Notes under the pieces: generated by a model | The model's database searches: none | The model's input: the letters and a program-made list of their open reading frames with translations, nothing else | What the model was told of the DNA's origin: nothing | Shown here: in pieces, positions 44,765 through 53,191 of the stretch | Position numbering within the stretch: the first letter of the stretch is position 1 | Layout: every line of letters starts with the position of its first letter | Made by a program: the position numbers and the translations under genes | From: Cellulomonas fimi | GTDB taxonomy: Bacteria > Actinomycetota > Actinomycetes > Actinomycetales > Cellulomonadaceae | NCBI RefSeq assembly: GCF_028527925.1 | Contig: NZ_JAPESW010000002.1 | Location: 124,001 to 188,000, forward strand | DNA: 64,000 nucleotides | Direction: 5' to 3'

Positions 44765-45319
44765 CGGTCGTTCAGCCGGACCCGGCGGCGGCGACGATTT
44801 TCGCGCGACGGGCGGGGTAAAGGTCAAAGGCGAGGTAGGAGCGAGTCGGAATGCGCAGCATTCTCCGAATGGGTGTTCTTCGATCCGACCATCGTTACGC
44901 CCCGCCGAACGAGCCGACGACCGCGACGAGCATCGAGCCGAAGGCACAACAGCCGGAGATCCACAACAGCACTCCGTGAGCCAGCGGGACGTCACCCTCC
45001 TCCGATGAGGTGCACACCGATCAGCGTGGCCATCGACCCGCGTCACAACCCATGTGGAGCCCGGTGAGGCACGGCCTCGGACGAACAGGTGGAACGCGAG
45101 GCCAGCACCTAGCCATGCACGCACACCGTCACGCACAACGACGTCGTCACGAGGATCACTCCGGACCACGTCAAGGCAAGCGATGCGGTAGCGAAGCGCG
45201 AGACCTACTTGAACTCCGTGACCTATGCCGTTCTACCTGACGTTCCCGTCAGGGAACGGCATAACACGTCCTCAGTAAGCCTCCGAAAGCCCGATCACAC
45301 CAGCGAGGCCAGGTACCCC
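44765..45319. other. 555-bp intergenic stretch with one possible small ORF
   Basis: Only one weak gene candidate is seen: 44851-44979 (+), 42 codons starting ATG CGC AGC, with GTAGGAG nine bases upstream; it ends IHNSTP. The remaining sequence has no coding-like frame. The long hairpin at 45224-45263 lies near its right end, so the stretch probably carries the control region of the operon that begins at 45320. Confidence 0.45.
45224..45263. promoter_or_regulatory. Long nested hairpin before the winged-helix gene
   Basis: TATGCCGTTC (45224-45233) pairs with GAACGGCATA (45254-45263). Inside, after a two-base bulge (TA), CCTGACG (45236-45242) pairs with CGTCAGG (45247-45253) around a TTCC loop. 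The total is 17 perfect pairs, ending 56 bases before the ATG at 45320. It may be an attenuator, a terminator isolating the operon, or a cruciform binding site for a replication or regulatory protein. Confidence 0.75.
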
Positions 45320-46819
45320 ATGCCCCATCGCCGAGCCAACGTCTACGAGCAGCTCGAAGCTGCCCTGCTGCCCCTGCTCGCCGCGACTGCTCCCAAGCTC
45401 CCGGAGCCCCGTGCGCTCGCCCTGCTGCTCGCCGCGACCCACGTCAAGGGAGCCACCCAAGAACACGTCGCATCGTTCATCCGACGTCACGCCCACGGCA
45501 CGGAGCTCGAAGCGCTGATCGGTTCCCCGGCCTGGTACGCACTGGACCGGGAAGCCCGTCGGTATGCCGCTCATTCCTCCTCCCGCGGGGGGCAGGGTGG
45601 GGTGGCTGAGTTCGTCGCCGAGCGCGCACTGGCAAAACTCATCGCGTACCCGCGCGTCATTCTCGACGGCGAGAAGGTGCCCGCGCCGCGCGCCCTTTCG
45701 ACGGCACGGCATGCGTTCGCCGTGCTCGCCCTCGCGTCGCTCGACACAGCGCGCAACCGAGGCTTCGACACGGTGATCATGGGTCGCGATCGGCTCGCGT
45801 TCCTCGCCGGACTCGGCAGCGACAACACCGCGCGCAAGGCTCTGAACCTCGCCCGTGCGCAGCGCTGGTTGCACGTCACTCAGATGTCTCGCGGCCGGGC
45901 GTGGGTCTGGAAGATCGAACCCGCGCGAGCTGTCGAGGCTGCGACCGTCGCCGCGCGGCACCGGACCGTCGTCGCGCTCGCCCGCGGTGACCGCGGTATC
46001 GATCGGCTGGCCGACATCATCCTCGCGGCCGACCATGCGGCGATCACGTATGCCTCCCCCGGCGGCCTGTCGCCGCGCGCGTGGTGCCTGTGGGCCGCAA
46101 CGACGGCCGGGCTCGACCCGACCGCCTACGGCATCGGCGTCACGGGACGACGGGCGCTGCGCAAGGCCCTGGACACGCACCTACCAGGCTGGTCCGACGA
46201 CTCGGAGCTCGACGTGTTCGCCACGCTCGACGAGCTTGCCGCGAGCACGGGAGCGAACGAGTGCCGGGCCGAGGCTGAGGCGCGCGACGCTGAGCGTCGC
46301 GCCGCCACCGCAGCTAACCGCGTCGAGGCTCTCGCCGAGCGCCGGAGGCGTGCGGCCGAGAAGAAGGCCGAGCAGCAGGCCGAGCGCGAGGCGTACAGGC
46401 TCGCCGTCAAGACGGTCGCGCGGGTCATGGTGAAGGCGGCTGGTGAAGCGCCGGACGGCCCGGACGACGTCGACGCCGCCGCCGCGTGGCTCACGGTCGC
46501 ATGGGAGGCCGCCGACCAGGCGACCGGGGACGAGGTGCTCGCCGCTCGGGCAGACGCCGCCGCCGCGGACGACGAGCACGGCGAGGGCAGCGACGAGGCC
46601 ACCGCCGCGTGGCTGCGGAACGGCCAGGCGGAGCTCGCCGCCACTCCCCGCGTCGCGGCGAACGCCGCCCGTCGCGTTCTCGTGCGTGATGGCTGGGATG
46701 ACGACGACGCCAAGAGGTTCGTCGGCCGGTGGAGTCGCGAGACGGGCCGGGTGCCGGACCCTCGGCCCACTCACGGGCCGGAGAGGCAGACCGAGACCGA
46801 GGAGGAGCGCGCCGCATGA
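45320..46819 (+). CDS. Winged-helix-containing protein, possible replication or regulatory protein
   Basis: A 499-residue protein. Residues about 140-225 (DTVIMGRDRLAFLAGLGSDNTARKALNLARAQRWL split around a turn, then HVTQMSRGRAWVWKI) read as a winged helix. The N-terminal part is helical. A long Ala/Arg/Glu coiled coil (about 320-400) and an acidic tail follow. I do not recognise the family. It heads the operon that includes the 930-residue Arg-rich protein: its stop overlaps the next start (ATGA). The ATG at 45320 is chosen; a longer frame would start inside the hairpin region. Confidence 0.65.
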   Translation: MPHRRANVYEQLEAALLPLLAATAPKLPEPRALALLLAATHVKGATQEHVASFIRRHAHGTELEALIGSPAWYALDREARRYAAHSSSRGGQGGVAEFVAERALAKLIAYPRVILDGEKVPAPRALSTARHAFAVLALASLDTARNRGFDTVIMGRDRLAFLAGLGSDNTARKALNLARAQRWLHVTQMSRGRAWVWKIEPARAVEAATVAARHRTVVALARGDRGIDRLADIILAADHAAITYASPGGLSPRAWCLWAATTAGLDPTAYGIGVTGRRALRKALDTHLPGWSDDSELDVFATLDELAASTGANECRAEAEARDAERRAATAANRVEALAERRRRAAEKKAEQQAEREAYRLAVKTVARVMVKAAGEAPDGPDDVDAAAAWLTVAWEAADQATGDEVLAARADAAAADDEHGEGSDEATAAWLRNGQAELAATPRVAANAARRVLVRDGWDDDDAKRFVGRWSRETGRVPDPRPTHGPERQTETEEERAA

Positions 46820-47028
46820 GCCAGCCGAACGACCCGTGGGACACCACCGCCTCGCAGCCGTGGGACACCGAGAACGACCCGTGGGACAGCGACACCGAAC
46901 ACGACGGGCCGGATCAGCTCGCCGCCTGGCGTGACCGCATCGCGCCGGAGCGCGTCCGGCAGCGTCGGCTCGGGTACCCAGCGCTCCAGCCGGACGACGT
47001 CGACGAGGAGACGCGCACCGATGACTGA
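46816..47028 (+). CDS. Small acidic PWD-repeat protein
   Basis: A 70-residue protein. The first 27 residues hold three copies of PWD[T/S] (DPWDT, QPWDT, DPWDS), then a charged helix (LAAWRDRIAPERVRQRRLG). It overlaps the gene before by four bases and the gene after by eight, so it is certainly read as part of the operon. Tandem Trp-Asp motifs may dock to a partner protein. No family recognised. Confidence 0.7.
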   Translation: MSQPNDPWDTTASQPWDTENDPWDSDTEHDGPDQLAAWRDRIAPERVRQRRLGYPALQPDDVDEETRTDD

Positions 47029-49813
47029 CGAGACGCAGGTCAACGCGGCGGGCGAGCCCGACGTGCAGACGTGGATCGAGGAGACCGCGCCCGAGGCCAC
47101 CGACGGCGCGGCCTTCGTCGTGCCCGCCGCGGCCGAGCCCGTCCCGTCCCTGCTCGATGATGCGCTCGACGCGCTCACCGGCGGGAACTCGGCGGGCCAG
47201 ACGCGGCCCACTCCTCCGGCTCGTGGTGTCCCGGCGGGACGCCCCGCCGTGGCCCACACGGGCCAGCGTGGGCCGAAGCAGCGGGACAGCGCGGGACAGA
47301 CGCCGCGGCCCAGCGGGACGCCGAGCCGGACCACGGACGTCTCCGATCGGGACATCGAGGCGGCACGCAACGCGGCCCGTCGCGAGCACGAGAAGCGCGA
47401 GGCGGCGCTCGCCGAGAGGGGTCGCCGAGCCGCCCGCCGGGACGAGGAGACCCGTGCTGCGCGCGCCCGCGAGCTCGCGGACGAACAGCGCCAGACGCGA
47501 CGCGAGGAGCAGGCTGCGCACGGCCGGGCCGTCTTCGAGGAGAACCAACGCAGACACCGCAAGAACGAGATCGCTGACGACATGCGCTCCGACCAGCGCG
47601 CCCGCGATGACTACGCGCGCGGCGAGCAGGACCGCCGCGAGCGACGTGCGCGGAACGTGCGCGAGCAGGTCCGCCAGACCCGCCGTGCCGAGCGCGACGA
47701 GGTGCGCGCTGATAACCGTGCGCTCGCCGATCGCCAGCACCACGCGTCCGAGGGGCGCAGGCGCGCCCAGGCCAACGCCAGCGAGGAGCGCCACCTGGCG
47801 GGGCTGGCGACGTTCGAGACGAACGAGCGCAGGCACCAGGCCAACCTCGGGATGAAGCGGGCCCAGGCCACCGCTCGCGCGGAACGAGACGCCCGCGTCC
47901 GGGCCATCTTCGAGGCCAACGAGCGCGCCTACCGGGCCAACGTCGCGGGCCAGCGCGCCGCTCGCGCACGTCGGCAGGATGAGCAGGTCGCTCGTCGTCG
48001 CGCGGTCGAGGTGGGAGCGGGCCTGCCGACCGCCGCCGAGGCCGGGACGCCGTCGGCACGCCCTGTCACTCGCCCAGCCAGCACCGGCCGTCGTCGGGTC
48101 GCCGGGACGCGTAGCCGGGACACCGCGAGCAGGCAACGGGAGCACACGGGCACCACACGGACGCCGCGGGTCGCCGGGTCGCCGGTGGTCCGTCCGGCCA
48201 CCAGCACGTCGTCGATGCGCCGGTCGTCCGGCCGCAGCCGCGGTCTGTGGGCGCAGCACAAGGTCAACGCGAGGCTCCGCTCGCGGGAGACCGCACGACG
48301 CACCCGCACCGGGTCCGCGAGGGCGCGCATCGCGCTGTTCGCGGAGGCGAACGGGATGAGCATGCGTGAGGCGATGAAGGCGATGGCCGTCGCAACGCTG
48401 GCGGCCAGGGAGCTGCGCCTGATCGAGAGCGGTCAGCAGCAGCACGATCGCATCATGGCGCTCGTCGAGAAGAGTGGCATGAACTACCTCGGCGCGGCCG
48501 AGGCCCTGGCCGCGTACGACGCGGTGGACGCCGAGGCGGCGAAGGCGCACCGTGCGAACGAGCGGTCGTGGCAGGCCGAGGAGCGGATCAAGCGGTACGC
48601 CGCTGCGCACGGCATCAGCCTGTCGCGCGCGCAGAAGGTACTCGCCCGCTCCGACCTCGCGGCCAGGAAGCGTCGCGCCGCTGAGCGTCGGAAGGCGGCG
48701 AGCTGGCGGGGCAGGCGGGACCGGCTGCGCGCTGCACGCCTGCGCCGGGCTGCTGCTGCTGGCCGGAAGTTCGCCCGAGACAAGCGCGCCGCTGAGCGCG
48801 TCCTCCGCGAGCACGAGCGGGCGCTGGCCGCCGGTGCCGAGGCTGCTGCTGCGGCTGCTGCTGCGCTGGCGGCGAAGTCCGCCCACGAGGCCGCCGTCGG
48901 TGACTCGATGGCTGCCGCTGCGCGCGGGGAGGTCATCTCGGCGTCGTGGCTTGGCGGCGGCCGGATCGACCGCAACGCGCGGCGCCGCCAGAACCGGCGG
49001 GCACAGGAGATGCTCGGCGGGCAGACGCTGATCCGCTACGACGACCTCAAGCCGCAGCGCGCGTGGAGCCTGCCGACGGTCGGCGAGGTCATCGGTCAGT
49101 TCCCCGCTCTCAAGGAGGGGCAGCACCGCACGCTTGACGGCCAGGAGACGAGTGACGAGACGGCTGCCACTGTCGTGCTCGACCGCGTGTGCGACGAGAT
49201 CGGCGCACGACTCGTTTCGGGGACGTTCCGCATCGAGCCGGACGGCACCGTCCACCGCGTGGGCGGGCGCGCGCTGCACTACGCGAGCACGGAGTACACG
49301 CGCCAGCTCTGGTACGCGCGTCTGTGGAAGAAGCGCACCACCGACGACGGGGACGACGTCACGCTCTACCTGACGCCCGCGTCGACGTGGGACCAGGTGC
49401 TCGCTCAGGAGGACATCGACCCGGTCGCTGAGGTCGCGCGAGAGATCGCCGCCTCGGTCGCTGCCGGGGAAGGCGACGGGACGTCCAAGCCCGCGCCGCA
49501 GCCGACACGCGAGAAGAAGGAGCCGTCAGTGCGCCCGATGGACGAGCCCCAGAGCAAGGCACCGCGCCCGCTCACGGCGAAGCAGAAGGCCAAGCAGGAA
49601 GCGGCGCACGACCTCGCTGACGCCTCGCTGATCGACCCGGCCAACGGCCGCTGGATCAAGCCGAACGGCCAGTACCGCTCTCGGCTCTCGACCGCCATGC
49701 GCAGTCGCTTCGGCTACCGCCCTTCAACCACCACGAGCGAGATCGTGCGCGACTTCGCGATGGAGGCCGCCCAGCGTCTGCGCCGCGGGTTCGGGCGGCT
49801 CCTCGGTCGCTGA
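47021..49813 (+). CDS. Large Arg/Ala-rich coiled-coil repeat protein of the transfer region
   Basis: A 930-residue, very basic protein. Two repeat sets are visible. Set A (about 165-320) has the core [A]-x-F-E-x-N-x-R three times: AVFEENQRR, ATFETNERR, AIFEANERA, inside continuous Arg/Glu helix. Set B (about 440-560) has GMSMREAMKAMAVATLAAR, GMNYLGAAEALAAYDA and GISLSRAQKVLARSDLAAR, helix-turn-helix-like units. The C-terminal 280 residues (from LIRYDDLKPQRAWSL) form a separate domain with EIGARLVSGTFRIEPDGTVHRVGG. No enzyme motif. Position and charge suggest a DNA-coating or relaxosome-type role; this is inferred. Confidence 0.75.
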   Translation: MTDETQVNAAGEPDVQTWIEETAPEATDGAAFVVPAAAEPVPSLLDDALDALTGGNSAGQTRPTPPARGVPAGRPAVAHTGQRGPKQRDSAGQTPRPSGTPSRTTDVSDRDIEAARNAARREHEKREAALAERGRRAARRDEETRAARARELADEQRQTRREEQAAHGRAVFEENQRRHRKNEIADDMRSDQRARDDYARGEQDRRERRARNVREQVRQTRRAERDEVRADNRALADRQHHASEGRRRAQANASEERHLAGLATFETNERRHQANLGMKRAQATARAERDARVRAIFEANERAYRANVAGQRAARARRQDEQVARRRAVEVGAGLPTAAEAGTPSARPVTRPASTGRRRVAGTRSRDTASRQREHTGTTRTPRVAGSPVVRPATSTSSMRRSSGRSRGLWAQHKVNARLRSRETARRTRTGSARARIALFAEANGMSMREAMKAMAVATLAARELRLIESGQQQHDRIMALVEKSGMNYLGAAEALAAYDAVDAEAAKAHRANERSWQAEERIKRYAAAHGISLSRAQKVLARSDLAARKRRAAERRKAASWRGRRDRLRAARLRRAAAAGRKFARDKRAAERVLREHERALAAGAEAAAAAAAALAAKSAHEAAVGDSMAAAARGEVISASWLGGGRIDRNARRRQNRRAQEMLGGQTLIRYDDLKPQRAWSLPTVGEVIGQFPALKEGQHRTLDGQETSDETAATVVLDRVCDEIGARLVSGTFRIEPDGTVHRVGGRALHYASTEYTRQLWYARLWKKRTTDDGDDVTLYLTPASTWDQVLAQEDIDPVAEVAREIAASVAAGEGDGTSKPAPQPTREKKEPSVRPMDEPQSKAPRPLTAKQKAKQEAAHDLADASLIDPANGRWIKPNGQYRSRLSTAMRSRFGYRPSTTTSEIVRDFAMEAAQRLRRGFGRLLGR

Positions 49814-49903
49814 TCGTCGCGCGTGCCGGTGCGGTTACCCGGTCCAGGCCCGACCTACAGGTATGACCACGAAGCAGGCAAGTCGACCCGGGCGCGGTAA
49901 CGT

Positions 49904-49919
49904 TCGAACAGACGTTCGA
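49904..49919 (+). promoter_or_regulatory. Perfect LexA (SOS) box in the element
   Basis: TCGAACAGACGTTCGA is TCGAAC-N4-GTTCGA, an exact palindromic match to the actinobacterial LexA consensus. It ends 18 bases before the GTG at 49938. LexA bound here would block the promoter of the gene set that leads to the replication genes. I see no other full match in the element part of the window. Confidence 0.85.
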
Positions 49920-49937
49920 TCGACTGGAGCAATTCCC

Positions 49938-50228
49938 GTGACCCCTGGACACAGCCGTCCCCGCGCTCAGCGTGAGGCGCTGGAGCGGGTGCCGCTGCGT
50001 AACGCCGCCGTGGAGGCACCGCCCGCTGCCCGCCAGGACGAGCCGGTCGTCGAGGCGAGCGCGCCGATCCCGGTATGGGCGTGGATCTCCACCGCCAGCG
50101 GGAAGAGCTTCGAGGCGAGAGCCCGCGCGCTGCGGTGGACGGCCCGCCAGGCGTTCGTGGAGTACCAGGACCCGGCCGGTCGGGTCGGCAACGCCTGGCT
50201 GTGGGCGAGCGCGGTCCGGCGCCGCTGA
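49938..50228 (+). CDS. Small protein directly behind the LexA box
   Basis: A 96-residue basic protein. The N-terminal half is Pro/Arg/Ala-rich; the second half reads IPVWAWISTASGKSFEARARALRWTARQAFVEYQDP, helix-strand-like with four Trp, ending VRRR. No family recognised. A GGAG site stands nine bases before the GTG. As the first gene after the SOS box, it should respond to DNA damage. It could be a small DNA-binding or activator protein; this is inferred from position only. Confidence 0.65.
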   Translation: MTPGHSRPRAQREALERVPLRNAAVEAPPAARQDEPVVEASAPIPVWAWISTASGKSFEARARALRWTARQAFVEYQDPAGRVGNAWLWASAVRRR

Positions 50229-50308
50229 CCACTGCCGGTCCGGGTGCCTCGGGCGCGCCCCACTGACGGGAGACCGATACCCCTCCCCCGTCATGTGGAG
50301 GCCCCGCC

Positions 50309-50851
50309 GTGCACGAGAGCCACGCCCGCTGCTCCTGCTCCTGCTGCTCCCCTGCGGTCCGCGCCCAGCGCCGCAACGCTGCCCGCTACGCCGCACGCGG
50401 AGGTGCGAAGCGCCGCCCGGACGCGACAGGCCCGGCTCCTGCTTGGTCGACCGACGACCCGACGGCGTACCGGCAGCGTCTGCGCGAGATGGACTCCGAT
50501 GAGCTCGCGCACGAGCGCGACACTTTGGACGCCGAGGCACTCGGACGCGAGCAGGCGTCCGTCTACCGCGACCTCATCAAGAGGGAGCGCCGTCGTCGCC
50601 AGATCGCCAACGCGAAGGCCGCCCAGAAGAGCAACGCCGCGTGGACTCGCGAGACGCCCATCCCCGAGACGCCGTGGCGGACGCGCCCCATCATGCCGTT
50701 CGAGTACCGGACGGTGCTTGCCACCATGACCGACGCCGAGCTCGCCTCGGAGGTCGCATCCCTGCCGCCCGCTGGTGACGGCATGAAGGACGCCCGCCTG
50801 CGCGGGCTCTGGCGCGTCGCGAACGCCGAGAAGGCGAAGCGCTCCGCGTAG
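50309..50851 (+). CDS. Hypothetical protein with Cys-rich start
   Basis: A 180-residue protein. The first 13 residues contain HARCSCSCCSP, an unusual Cys cluster; a basic Ala/Arg segment and a helical region (TAYRQRLREMDSDELAHERD.. DLIKRERRRRQ) follow. The Cys cluster with nearby His could hold a metal. GGAGG stands seven bases before the GTG, supporting the start. An 11-bp terminator stem follows the stop. No family recognised. Confidence 0.65.
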   Translation: MHESHARCSCSCCSPAVRAQRRNAARYAARGGAKRRPDATGPAPAWSTDDPTAYRQRLREMDSDELAHERDTLDAEALGREQASVYRDLIKRERRRRQIANAKAAQKSNAAWTRETPIPETPWRTRPIMPFEYRTVLATMTDAELASEVASLPPAGDGMKDARLRGLWRVANAEKAKRSA

Positions 50852-50870
50852 AGCACCGCCCCCATCTGCT

Positions 50871-50902
50871 GATGCCCCGTCGGAACCGCCTGACGGGGCA
50901 TC
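50871..50902 (+). terminator. Terminator stem-loop
   Basis: GATGCCCCGTC (50871-50881) pairs perfectly with GACGGGGCATC (50892-50902), 11 bp with a 10-base loop, 20 bases after the stop at 50851. It ends the short LexA-boxed unit. The following 280 bp up to 51184 hold no gene I can support. Confidence 0.75.
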
Positions 50903-51183
50903 GCAGCGTTCGGAACACGCTCTGACCTGGCGTTGGAGGGTGCCCCCTTGGACGCGGGCTGTGACATGCAGGCACGGGGTCGCTCTCCAACGGACCCCGC
51001 AGGCTGCAAAAGCGCAGGTCAGCGGCTCGCTCGCCGCGGTCAGCGTCAGCGCGTTGCGCACTCGGGACCGACCGCTTGTGCCGCACGGCTCGCCGCAGGG
51101 AACGCCGCACGGCTCGCCGCATAGGTACTGGCATAGGGACCGACCAACAGAGAGTCAGTCCTCCGAGGCCCAGGGAGGCCCTC

Positions 51184-51615
51184 ATGCCAGTGACGACCAC
51201 ACCGACCGCAACGCTCATCACTGCGAGGCGCGTCAGGGCGACCCTCGTCAAGGCGCGCCACGTCGCTGCCCAGATCGACGAGGTCCGCGGACACATGCGC
51301 GCCGTCGCTATGGACGCTCACAGGACCGGCGGCAGTGCACGAGCGATCGAGCGGGCCAGCGGCATCAGCGCCCGCACAGTCGGGCGCTGGCTCAAGGATG
51401 TCGAGTGGGGGCCGTACAACGACGTGATCGAGCCGCTCGAAGACAGCCTCGCCCTGCTTCGCCGTCTCGCTCGTCGGCTCGACCGGCTCAAGGCTCGTCG
51501 CGCTGAGCTCATCGGCACGGCAGTCGCGCTGGGCGCGACCCTCGCGATGATCTCTCGCTCGCTCGACACGACGGAGTCGACCGTTCGCGCATGGGCTGGG
51601 GGTTCGGTCCGATGA
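51184..51615 (+). CDS. DNA-binding protein with two HTH-like segments
   Basis: A 143-residue protein. Two helix-turn-helix-like stretches: SARAIERASGISARTVGRWL (about 51-70) and TLAMISRSLDTTESTVRAWAG (about 120-140), joined by a Leu/Arg helix. It probably regulates the operon it begins: five further genes follow with overlaps or gaps of at most 5 bp. GGAGG stands six bases before the ATG. Its stop overlaps the next start (ATGA). Confidence 0.75.
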   Translation: MPVTTTPTATLITARRVRATLVKARHVAAQIDEVRGHMRAVAMDAHRTGGSARAIERASGISARTVGRWLKDVEWGPYNDVIEPLEDSLALLRRLARRLDRLKARRAELIGTAVALGATLAMISRSLDTTESTVRAWAGGSVR

Positions 51616-52070
51616 CGCTCACACTCATCAACGAGGCTGTCGTCGCGAGGTACGGCCCCGAGCACGGGCTCTGGCTCGACATCTCGGATGACGGTGTCGA
51701 GACCATGCCGGTCACGCCGGACTCCCTTGCGACGCCGTGCGGCAAGTACCGGCAGGTCGTACGTGTCGGGTTCCGCGGCCACTACAGCCGGGACTCGGTC
51801 CACCGTCCGTACGTCGCCGTCGAGCGCGTCCGGCGGCCGCAGACCGCACTGCCGGGCCCGACGGGCTTCGGCAACGTCTGGTGCAAGCCGCTCACGCTGG
51901 AGCAGGCACAGAAGCTCCTGCCGCTGATCACGCCGTACGTCCTGCCGCTCAAGCGAACCGCGGCTGCGATCGTCGCGCACGGTCTGGTCCCCGAGGCCGT
52001 CGACAAGCACCGGGCCGCGTGGGCGGCCGTGCATCGGCTCATCGCCTACGCCGAGCGTGGGGAGCTCTGA
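51612..52070 (+). CDS. Hypothetical protein of the transfer operon
   Basis: A 152-residue soluble protein starting MTLTLINEAVVARYGPEHGLWLDIS. The first two-thirds are beta-rich with GKYRQVVRVGFRGHYSRDSVH; the last third is helical and ends IAYAERGEL. No family recognised. It is coupled to the HTH gene by ATGA and to the next gene by a one-base gap. Confidence 0.65.
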   Translation: MTLTLINEAVVARYGPEHGLWLDISDDGVETMPVTPDSLATPCGKYRQVVRVGFRGHYSRDSVHRPYVAVERVRRPQTALPGPTGFGNVWCKPLTLEQAQKLLPLITPYVLPLKRTAAAIVAHGLVPEAVDKHRAAWAAVHRLIAYAERGEL

Positions 52071-52071
52071 C

Positions 52072-52398
52072 ATGCCGACCGTCAGCATCACCCCCGTCGC
52101 ACAGGAGCGGCTCGCTGGTCCCGGTCAGCGGCAATACCTCGTCGCCGACCCCGAGCACCGCGTCGTCGCCGTCACGGCACGCAAGAAGTCGGACCAGGCG
52201 CCCGGCTGGTCGATCGCCTGCCCGCCCCTGACCGCCGACCAAGCCGAGCGTGTCGTTCGGCGGCTGTGCAGCGTCGCGAGCCTTCGCGTCCAAGCCACTC
52301 AACTCGTCGACGACGGCAAGACGGCCGCAGCGCAGTCCATGCGCCACGAGGCCAACAAGCGCCTGTCCAACATCGCAGCCACCTGTGCAAGGAGCTGA
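52072..52398 (+). CDS. Hypothetical protein of the transfer operon
   Basis: A 108-residue protein; N-terminal beta-rich (RQYLVADPEHRVVAVTARK), then helical (TADQAERVVRRLCSVASLRVQATQLVDDG). No known motif. It starts one base after the previous stop, so it is translationally linked. Confidence 0.65.
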   Translation: MPTVSITPVAQERLAGPGQRQYLVADPEHRVVAVTARKKSDQAPGWSIACPPLTADQAERVVRRLCSVASLRVQATQLVDDGKTAAAQSMRHEANKRLSNIAATCARS

Positions 52399-52403
52399 CC
52401 GCC

Positions 52404-52742
52404 ATGACTACCGTCCAGATCGACCACACGTACCGCGCCCCCCAGCGGAGGGCTGACCGCTTCCTGGCGCTCGACTCCGCCACGGGTGTCCTCGGCGTCA
52501 TCGTCCGGGTGTACGACCCGGACACGAGCGAGTACCTGGACGACCGGCTTGACTCCGATGGGCCCACCTGGCCGCTGCCAGACGGGTTCGACGCCGACGC
52601 GACGGCGGTGCTGCTCGCCGACGCCGCGCCGCTCGCACAGGCGCTGCTCGACGCCGAGGACGCAGATCGCCACCGTGCGTTCCACAAGGTGACCGGCCTC
52701 GTCGCAACTGCCGACACACAGCACACCTGGGGCCTGCGATGA
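52404..52742 (+). CDS. Hypothetical acidic protein of the transfer operon
   Basis: A 112-residue acidic protein: YRAPQRRADRFLALDSATGVLGVIVRVYDP, then a helical Ala/Asp-rich end. No family recognised. AAGGAG stands ten bases before the ATG, inside the end of the previous gene. It overlaps the IHF-like gene by ATGA. Confidence 0.65.
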   Translation: MTTVQIDHTYRAPQRRADRFLALDSATGVLGVIVRVYDPDTSEYLDDRLDSDGPTWPLPDGFDADATAVLLADAAPLAQALLDAEDADRHRAFHKVTGLVATADTQHTWGLR

Positions 52743-53191
52743 CCACGACCGTCGCTAATCCGACCCACCCGGCCGTCGCGACGTCGGCCCTCCGGGCGGC
52801 TCGCGAGATGCGGGGCGAGGCGCTGTTCACCATCGCTGACGGCTTGATCGACCCCATCGACGTCGCGCGGGACGCGATGACGCCGGAGGGCGAGCCGTTG
52901 CGTCGGATCAGCCTCCGGCAGTTGCTGCTCGCGCAGCCCGGTTGGGGCGAGGCGCGCACCGATGAACTGATCCGCCGTCTGCACGCGTTCTGCGAGATCA
53001 CCGAGCCGCCGCGGCGGCTCAGCATCCGGTGGCTGATCGACCCGCGGGTCTCGGGGCGGCGGTTGGTCGCGTTCTGCGACCTCCTCGACGAGGGTCGCGC
53101 TGCCGTTGCGCGCGGCGGAGAGGTCGACGTGGTCCCGTGGGCGGGTTACCCGTTCACGCCGATGCCGACCGAGGGAACGGTGCGACCGTGA
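52739..53191 (+). CDS. Actinobacterial IHF-like DNA-binding protein
   Basis: A 150-residue protein. ALRAAREMRGEALFTIADGLIDPIDV and RRISLRQLLLAQPGWGEARTDELIRRLHAFCEI follow the mIHF/H2TH pattern (an L-x-L-L-x-x-x-P-G-x-G-x-x-x-A/T stretch for DNA minor-groove contact). Mycobacterial IHF is essential for phage and element integration and bends DNA. This is a divergent copy carried by the element, with a C-terminal extension ending in a Pro-rich tail. Probably an architectural protein for replication, transfer or excision. It overlaps both neighbours by four bases. Confidence 0.78.
   Translation: MTTTVANPTHPAVATSALRAAREMRGEALFTIADGLIDPIDVARDAMTPEGEPLRRISLRQLLLAQPGWGEARTDELIRRLHAFCEITEPPRRLSIRWLIDPRVSGRRLVAFCDLLDEGRAAVARGGEVDVVPWAGYPFTPMPTEGTVRP

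Noticed and set aside
46181-49279. Minus-strand frame of about 1000 codons opposite the winged-helix and Arg-rich genes
   Set aside because: High GC removes stops from the opposite strand; the sequence has no domain and the plus-strand genes are linked by overlaps and repeats.
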